Assembly: GCA_002385885.1 (NCBI GenBank)
Contig: DGEI01000001.1
Span: 1 to 8,999 of the forward strand
Direction of reading: 5' to 3'
From: Firmicutes bacterium UBA3930
GTDB taxonomy: Bacteria > Bacillota > Clostridia > Caldicoprobacterales > Caldicoprobacteraceae
DNA: 8,999 bases
Shown here: positions 5,520-8,999 of the stretch, piece by piece
Layout of the letters: each line of letters starts with the position of its first letter
Position numbering within the stretch: the first letter of the stretch is position 1
The notes under the pieces: model-generated
Databases searched by the model: none
The model's input: the letters and a program-made list of their open reading frames with translations, nothing else
Told to the model about the DNA's origin: nothing
Made by a program: the position numbers and the translations under genes

Positions 5520-5888
5520 TTAAAACTCCAGTCCGGCTTCCCGCGCTCCAGCCGCTACTTCCTGTACTCTACCGTGATAAATATAGCCTCCCCGGTCAAA
5601 AACCACGGTTTTTATCCCTTTCTCCAAAGCCCGTTTGGCTGCTAACTCTCCAACCATCCTGGCAGCTTCCTTTTTCGTTTTATCAGCTATTTTATCTCTC
5701 AGTTCCGGATCAAGGGTGGAAGCTGATACCAGGGTATTACCTGCTTCATCATTGATTATCTGAACATAAGTATGCTTCAGGCTTTTGAACACGTTTAAGC
5801 GGGGTCTGTTTTCGGTACCGGTTATTTTTTTCCTAAGACGCATATGCCGGACTTTCCTGGCAACATTTCTATCCACAATTTTTATCAC
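5520..5888 (-). CDS. rplR: 50S ribosomal protein L18
   Basis: A 122-residue protein of usual L18 length. L18 binds 5S rRNA with L5 and attaches it to the central protuberance of the large subunit. It has the basic N-terminal tail (MIKIVDRNVARKVRHMRLRK), the core ITGTENRPRLNVFKSLKHTYVQ, and the end FDRGGYIYHGRVQEVAAGAREAGLEF. The start is a GTG at 5888 preceded by AAGGAG with a spacer of about 9 nt; no in-frame ATG fits better. It lies 21 nt after rplF and 13 nt before rpsE, and is apparently intact. Confidence 0.98.
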   Translation of the reverse strand: MIKIVDRNVARKVRHMRLRKKITGTENRPRLNVFKSLKHTYVQIINDEAGNTLVSASTLDPELRDKIADKTKKEAARMVGELAAKRALEKGIKTVVFDRGGYIYHGRVQEVAAGAREAGLEF

Positions 5889-5909
5889 CCTGTTTCACTC
5901 CTTCCCCTA

Positions 5910-6449
5910 TTAGCTACCAGCTTTTCCTTCTTTACGCAGTATTCTTTCATTTTCATATTTAATACCTTTGCCTTTATATGGCTCAGGCGGCCTTACGCCT
6001 CTTATCCTCGAAGCTAAAGCTCCAACCTTTTGCTTGTCTATACCTTTGACAATAATTCTATTCGGTGCCGGCACTTCAAACTCAACACCGGCTTCTTCAT
6101 TTATCTCAACCGGATGGGAGTATCCTACCGTCAACACAAGCTTATTCCCCTGTTTCTGAGCCCTGTATCCAACTCCGACAAGTTCCAGGTTCTTTTGATA
6201 ACCATTGGTTACACCCTCTACCATGTTATAGATCAGAGTCCTGCTCAGGCCATGGAGAGATTTATGGAATTTATTATCAGTAGGACGTTCCACCCTTACC
6301 TCATTGTCATCTATAAAGACTTTAATGTCCTGATGAATACGCTGGCTTAGTTCCCCTTTCGGACCTTTTACCGTAACCAGATTGTTTTGATCTACATTTA
6401 CGGTAACACCAGCCGGAACAGCCACAGGACGTTTGCCTATCCTAGACAT
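5910..6449 (-). CDS. rplF: 50S ribosomal protein L6
   Basis: A 179-residue protein made of the two repeated alpha/beta domains of L6. It lies near the base of the L7/L12 stalk and the sarcin-ricin loop, where elongation factors bind. The sequence starts MSRIGKRPVAVPAGV, has VTVKGPKGELSQ near residue 26, and ends with the L6 signature RGVRPPEPYKGKGIKY plus NERILRKEGKAGS. The frame is open up to a GTG at 6488 that overlaps the rpsH stop, but that codon has no SD and the extra residues are not L6-like. The ATG at 6449 follows GGAGGTG and matches the family start. It is 21 nt from rplR. Confidence 0.98.
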   Translation of the reverse strand: MSRIGKRPVAVPAGVTVNVDQNNLVTVKGPKGELSQRIHQDIKVFIDDNEVRVERPTDNKFHKSLHGLSRTLIYNMVEGVTNGYQKNLELVGVGYRAQKQGNKLVLTVGYSHPVEINEEAGVEFEVPAPNRIIVKGIDKQKVGALASRIRGVRPPEPYKGKGIKYENERILRKEGKAGS

Positions 6450-6484
6450 CTTGCTGCACACCTCCATTTTGCTAAAGTATAAAA

Positions 6485-6883
6485 TCACCAGATATAACAG
6501 AGTACCTCTCCACCCAGTCCTTCCTCTCTGGCCTTCTTATCGGTCATTACTCCTCTGGATGTTGAAATAATCGCAATACCCAATCCACCCAAAACTCTGG
6601 GAATTTGATCCTTCTTTGCATATACTCTTAACCCGGGTTTACTTATCCTTTTCAATCCGCTAATAACTCGCTGATTATTCATACCATACTTCAATACAAT
6701 CCTTATAATACCCTGCTTTCCATCATCTATCTCGGTAAACCCTTTAATATAACCTTCCTGTAGCAGTATCTGGGCAATAGCTCTTTTTATATTAGAGGCA
6801 GGTACCTCTACAGTTTCATGTTTAACCACCAAAGCATTACGAATACGAGTAAGCATATCAGCGATTGGATCGGTCACTACCAT
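6485..6883 (-). CDS. rpsH: 30S ribosomal protein S8
   Basis: A 132-residue protein of typical S8 length. S8 is a primary 16S rRNA binder in the central domain (helix 21). In Escherichia coli it represses spc-operon translation at a site near rplE; I could not identify a matching site here. Diagnostic blocks are TDPIADMLTRIRNA (residues 4-17), the C-terminal run KKDQIPRVLGGLGIAIISTS, and the end GLGGEVLCYIW. The open frame extends upstream to 6988, but that part overlaps rpsN and is not S8-like. The ATG at 6883 has AAGGAGG with a 7-nt spacer and gives MVVTDPIADML, so it is the start. The gap to rplF is 35 nt. Confidence 0.98.
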   Translation of the reverse strand: MVVTDPIADMLTRIRNALVVKHETVEVPASNIKRAIAQILLQEGYIKGFTEIDDGKQGIIRIVLKYGMNNQRVISGLKRISKPGLRVYAKKDQIPRVLGGLGIAIISTSRGVMTDKKAREEGLGGEVLCYIW

Positions 6884-6911
6884 TATTATACCTCCTTCCT
6901 GTCTGTCCCGC

Positions 6912-7097
6912 TTACCAGCTTGCCTTCTTGACGCCAGGGATCTGGCCTTTGTATGCCAATTCTCTAAAGCATATACGACATAACCCAAATTTTCTCAAAT
7001 ATGCGTGAGGACGTCCGCACAAACGGCATCGATTATAAGCTCTGGTTGAAAACTTAGGTTTCCGCCGTTGTTTTGCAATCATTGACTTTTTTGCCAC
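6912..7097 (-). CDS. rpsN: 30S ribosomal protein S14, zinc-binding (type Z)
   Basis: A 61-residue S14 of the short zinc form, sometimes called rpsZ or rpsN1. S14 sits in the head of the small subunit next to S3 and S10 and joins late in assembly. The four zinc ligands are visible: C24 and C27 (CRLC), C40 and C43 (CRIC), in the context GRPHAYLRKFGLCRICFREL, ending in the invariant KGQIPGVKKASW. The start is the GTG at 7097, giving MAKKSMIAKQRRK, and follows AAGGAGG by about 8 nt. Many Firmicutes keep a second, zinc-independent S14 elsewhere for zinc starvation; none is in this window. The gap to rpsH is 28 nt. Confidence 0.98.
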   Translation of the reverse strand: MAKKSMIAKQRRKPKFSTRAYNRCRLCGRPHAYLRKFGLCRICFRELAYKGQIPGVKKASW

Positions 7098-7110
7098 TCA
7101 CTTCCCCTCC

Positions 7111-7656
7111 TTATTCCTGTTTTGAAAATGGCATCCCAAGCAATGCCAACAGTTCTTTTGCTTCCTCATCGGTTTTTGCGGTTGTGACAATTATAACGTC
7201 CATCCCTCTTACTTTTTCAACTTTATCATAATTAATCTCCGGGAATATCAACTGTTCCCTGATTCCCAGTGCATAGTTGCCGCGTCCATCGAATGATTTT
7301 GGAGATGTGCCCCTGAAATCACGAACCCGCGGAAGAGCAGCATTAAATAAACGATCCAGAAATTCATACATCCGATCTCCCCGCAGTGTGACCTTGGTAC
7401 CGATTTTCATTCCGGCCCTCAGCTTAAATGAGGCTACAGATCTCTTGGCAACGGTCACAACAGGCTTTTGACCGGTAATAGTGGCCAAATCTTCCATAGC
7501 ACCTTCCAAAAACTTCGGATTCTCCTTTGCATCTCCTACACCCATATTAATAACTACCTTGTTTAACCGGGGTACTTCCATTGCATTCTTATAGCCAAAC
7601 TTTTCCATCATTGCTGGAACAACGGATTGTTTATATAATTCCTTTAATCGTGGCAC
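7111..7656 (-). CDS. rplE: 50S ribosomal protein L5
   Basis: A 181-residue protein close to the family length of about 180. L5 binds 5S rRNA together with L18 and L25-type proteins, forms the central protuberance and contacts the P-site tRNA. Recognisable blocks are the start PRLKELY, VPRLNKVVINMGVGDAKENP (about residues 28-47), ITGQKPVVTVAKRSVASFKLR, and FRGTSPKSFDGRGNYALGI followed by EQLIFPEINYD. The start is a GTG at 7656, preceded by GGGAGGG at a good distance; no suitable ATG lies nearby. Thirteen nt separate its stop from rpsN. The protein looks intact. Confidence 0.98.
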   Translation of the reverse strand: MPRLKELYKQSVVPAMMEKFGYKNAMEVPRLNKVVINMGVGDAKENPKFLEGAMEDLATITGQKPVVTVAKRSVASFKLRAGMKIGTKVTLRGDRMYEFLDRLFNAALPRVRDFRGTSPKSFDGRGNYALGIREQLIFPEINYDKVEKVRGMDVIIVTTAKTDEEAKELLALLGMPFSKQE

Positions 7657-7680
7657 GACAATTCCCTCCCTTCACAAAAG

Positions 7681-8013
7681 CTAGTCATTAAAAGTTTCAC
7701 CGCATTTTTTACAAACACGAACCTTTTTCCCATCTTCTAAAATTTTCCGGCCGACGCGTGTCTTTTCATTGCATTTATTGCAGACCAACATTACCTTGCT
7801 GGCATAAATGGGTGCCTCTCTGCGAATTATTCCTCCTGGTTGGTTCATTCCACGTGGCTTTTGATGTCTTGAAATCATGTTAACATTCTCTACAAGCACT
7901 TTTCCTTCCTTGGGAAATGATGCAATAACCTTACCGCGGACACTTTTATCTTTCCCGGATATAACTTCAACTGTATCTCCTCTTCGCACATGGAGTTTTC
8001 TGCGCACCGCCAT
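7681..8013 (-). CDS. rplX: 50S ribosomal protein L24, with Cys4 zinc-ribbon-like tail
   Basis: A KOW-domain protein that starts 50S assembly by binding the 5' region of 23S rRNA. From the chosen start it has 110 residues. The KOW motif lies near the N-terminus (RRGDTVEVISGKDKSVRGKV, residues 10-29) and the conserved block NMISRHQKPRGMNQPGGI at 45-62. The tail has two CxxC pairs, C78/C81 and C101/C104, a zinc-ribbon-like form seen in many Firmicute L24 proteins. The longest frame opens at a GTG at 8022, but that codon overlaps the SD itself. The ATG at 8013 sits 7 nt after AAGGAGGT and gives the family-typical MAVRRKLHVRRGD, so it is preferred. The gap to rplE is 24 nt. Confidence 0.97.
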   Translation of the reverse strand: MAVRRKLHVRRGDTVEVISGKDKSVRGKVIASFPKEGKVLVENVNMISRHQKPRGMNQPGGIIRREAPIYASKVMLVCNKCNEKTRVGRKILEDGKKVRVCKKCGETFND

Positions 8014-8030
8014 TTCAGCCACCTCCTTAC

Positions 8031-8399
8031 CTATAGTACCTCAGGGGCAAGGGATACGATCCTCATATAATCCTTTTCCCTTAACTCCCTGGCCACGGGA
8101 CCAAAAATCCTGGTTCCCCTGGGCTGTTTTGCATCATTTATAATTACAGCTGCGTTATCGTCGAATTTTATATAAGAACCGTCCGGTCTCTTGACGCCCT
8201 TCTTTGTACGAACAATAACGGCTTTTACTATATCACCTTTTTTAACAACACCGCCGGGAGCCGCATTTTTGACAGAAGCTACAATAACATCGCCAATATT
8301 CCCGTACCTCCGTACAGAACCCCCAAGCACCCTGATGCACATTATCTCTTTTGCTCCGGTATTGTCTGCTACTTTCAGGCGGGTTTGCTGCTGCACCAT
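8031..8399 (-). CDS. rplN: 50S ribosomal protein L14
   Basis: A 122-residue protein, exactly the family's usual length, beginning MVQQQTRLKVADNTGAKEI and carrying the L14 signature region around residues 60-86 (AVIVRTKKGVKRPDGSYIKF, then DNAAVIIN). L14 is a beta-barrel protein on the subunit interface. It contacts 16S rRNA across bridges B5 and B8 and, from family knowledge, is the target of the silencing factor RsfS. The ATG at 8399 follows a GGGAGGAGGG SD run. It is the first gene of the classical spc operon, but only 29 nt separate it from rpsQ and I see no promoter there, so it is probably part of the same transcript as the S10 genes. Confidence 0.98.
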   Translation of the reverse strand: MVQQQTRLKVADNTGAKEIMCIRVLGGSVRRYGNIGDVIVASVKNAAPGGVVKKGDIVKAVIVRTKKGVKRPDGSYIKFDDNAAVIINDAKQPRGTRIFGPVARELREKDYMRIVSLAPEVL

Positions 8400-8428
8400 C
8401 TTTGTTCCCTCCTCCCTATACGCTTATA

Positions 8429-8692
8429 TCACTGAGCTTTTTGTATTATTTCAACCAGTCTCCAGCGTTTTTCTTTACTAAGCGGCCGTGTTTCCATAAT
8501 TCTTACTCTGTCGCCAATCCGGCACTCATTATTTTCGTCATGAGCTTTAAATTTCCTGGTACGTTTTATAATTTTTCCATAGAGTTTATGCTTAACCCTG
8601 GATTCAACAGCTACTACTATTGTCTTATCCATCTTATCGCTCACAACGGTCCCAATCCGCACCTTTCTTCTACCACGAACCTTCTGAGCCAC
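8429..8692 (-). CDS. rpsQ: 30S ribosomal protein S17
   Basis: An 87-residue OB-fold protein of normal S17 length. The motifs GTVVSDKMDKTIVVAVE (about residues 14-30), HKLYGKIIKRTRKFKAHDE and GDRVRIMETRPLSKEKRWRL are diagnostic. S17 binds the 5' domain of 16S rRNA early in small-subunit assembly. The start is the GTG at 8692, eight nt after GGAGG, giving MAQKVRGRRK. An out-of-frame ATG lies 4 nt upstream (8696) and opens a frame of only 8 codons, so it is not the start. The gene lies between rpmC and rplN as in the standard S10-spc order, with 29 nt to rplN. Confidence 0.98.
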   Translation of the reverse strand: MAQKVRGRRKVRIGTVVSDKMDKTIVVAVESRVKHKLYGKIIKRTRKFKAHDENNECRIGDRVRIMETRPLSKEKRWRLVEIIQKAQ

Positions 8693-8740
8693 TCATTGTT
8701 CCTCCCTTCTTGATTGCAATGAAAATGGGCTGTATTTATG

Positions 8741-8944
8741 CTACATTTCGGCAGCTTTTAGCTCCCGTTCACGTAAAACCGTCTTAATACGCGCTATATT
8801 TCTTTTAACTTCCCGGATCCTCATTGGATTCTCTAACTGGCCGGTAGCTAGTTGAAAGCGAAGATTGAACAGTTCACCTTTTAATTCATTAAACTCCTCA
8901 TTCAATTCCTCATTGGTCATCTCTCTGTACTCACTGGCTTTCAT
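8741..8944 (-). CDS. rpmC: 50S ribosomal protein L29
   Basis: A 67-residue protein, the usual L29 length. It is rich in Glu, Leu and Arg and predicted to form the two long antiparallel helices of the family. The segment LFNLRFQLATGQLENP followed by IREVKRNIARIKT is the L29 signature. L29 binds 23S rRNA near the peptide exit tunnel on the large subunit and, from family knowledge, forms part of the docking site for trigger factor and SRP. The ATG lies inside the end of rplP and is preceded by GGTGGTG with a 6-nt spacer, a weaker SD than most genes here, so coupling to rplP translation is likely. A 48-nt gap, in which I see no clear signal beyond the next SD, separates it from rpsQ. Confidence 0.97.
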   Translation of the reverse strand: MKASEYREMTNEELNEEFNELKGELFNLRFQLATGQLENPMRIREVKRNIARIKTVLRERELKAAEM

Positions 8945-8999
8945 CTACTTCACCACCCAATTCTTCTCTTTTTACAAACTTGCACTTTATAGGCAGTTT
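8931..8999 (-). CDS. rplP: 50S ribosomal protein L16, C-terminal end (partial)
   Basis: The last 22 codons and the TGA stop of a gene that enters from the window edge. The visible peptide starts KLPIKCKFVKREE and ends GGEVDESQ. The KLPIKxKFV block is the typical C-terminal end of L16, which lies near the peptidyl transferase centre and the A-site tRNA of the large subunit. Its position directly before rpmC is the standard S10-operon order. The reading frame overlaps the start of rpmC by 14 nt (8931-8944), so the rpmC ribosome binding site lies inside this gene and the two are probably translationally coupled. A Cys replaces the more usual Thr in KLPIKTKFV, which I regard as ordinary variation. 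The identification rests on a short tail plus gene order. Confidence 0.9.
   Translation of the reverse strand, partial: KLPIKCKFVKREELGGEVDESQ

Noticed and set aside
6884..6988. N-terminal extension of the rpsH frame into rpsN
   Set aside because: It overlaps rpsN in another frame, is not S8-like, and the ATG at 6883 has a strong SD at ideal distance.

Overview
The window is one continuous stretch of the bacterial S10-spc-alpha ribosomal protein cluster. Every real gene lies on the minus strand, so transcription runs from position 8999 towards position 1. The organism is most likely a Gram-positive Firmicute of class Clostridia, for four reasons. Nearly every gene has a strong GGAGG-type Shine-Dalgarno (SD) sequence. 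S14 is the short zinc-binding form. A small KOW-domain protein sits between map and infA. rpsD lies between rpsK and rpoA, whereas in Bacillus subtilis it stands alone elsewhere. The genus cannot be fixed from this sequence.

Layout in the direction of transcription: the end of rplP (L16, cut by the window edge), rpmC (L29) and rpsQ (S17) close the S10 part. The spc part follows: rplN (L14), rplX (L24), rplE (L5), rpsN (S14), rpsH (S8), rplF (L6), rplR (L18), rpsE (S5), rpmD (L30), rplO (L15), secY and map. Next come the KOW-domain gene, infA (IF-1), rpmJ (L36, 37 residues), rpsM (S13), rpsK (S11), rpsD (S4) and the first 32 codons of rpoA (RNA polymerase alpha), cut by the other edge.

Most gaps are between 0 and 35 nt and most SD sequences overlap or adjoin the preceding stop codon, so the genes look like one co-transcribed, translationally coupled unit. 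The only larger gaps are rpmC-rpsQ (48 nt), rpmJ-rpsM (62 nt) and rpsD-rpoA (72 nt). No stretch above 300 nt lacks a gene. I saw no convincing promoter, intrinsic terminator on the transcribed strand, tRNA, rRNA, insertion sequence, CRISPR array or sign of gene transfer. The products build both ribosomal subunits, start translation (IF-1), trim new N-termini (Map), export proteins (SecY) and make RNA polymerase (RpoA).

This is mostly an ordinary, strongly conserved region, and I do not see a new multi-gene system. Four points deserve a second look: adk is missing from its usual place between secY and map; a slippery A-run followed at 5 nt by an 8-bp hairpin lies inside the KOW gene; a similar A-run plus hairpin lies inside rpmD; and a hairpin precedes rpoA with its 3' arm running into the rpoA SD sequence. 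Several starts were corrected from the longest open frame: rplX, rpsH, rplF, rplO, map, infA and rpsM.
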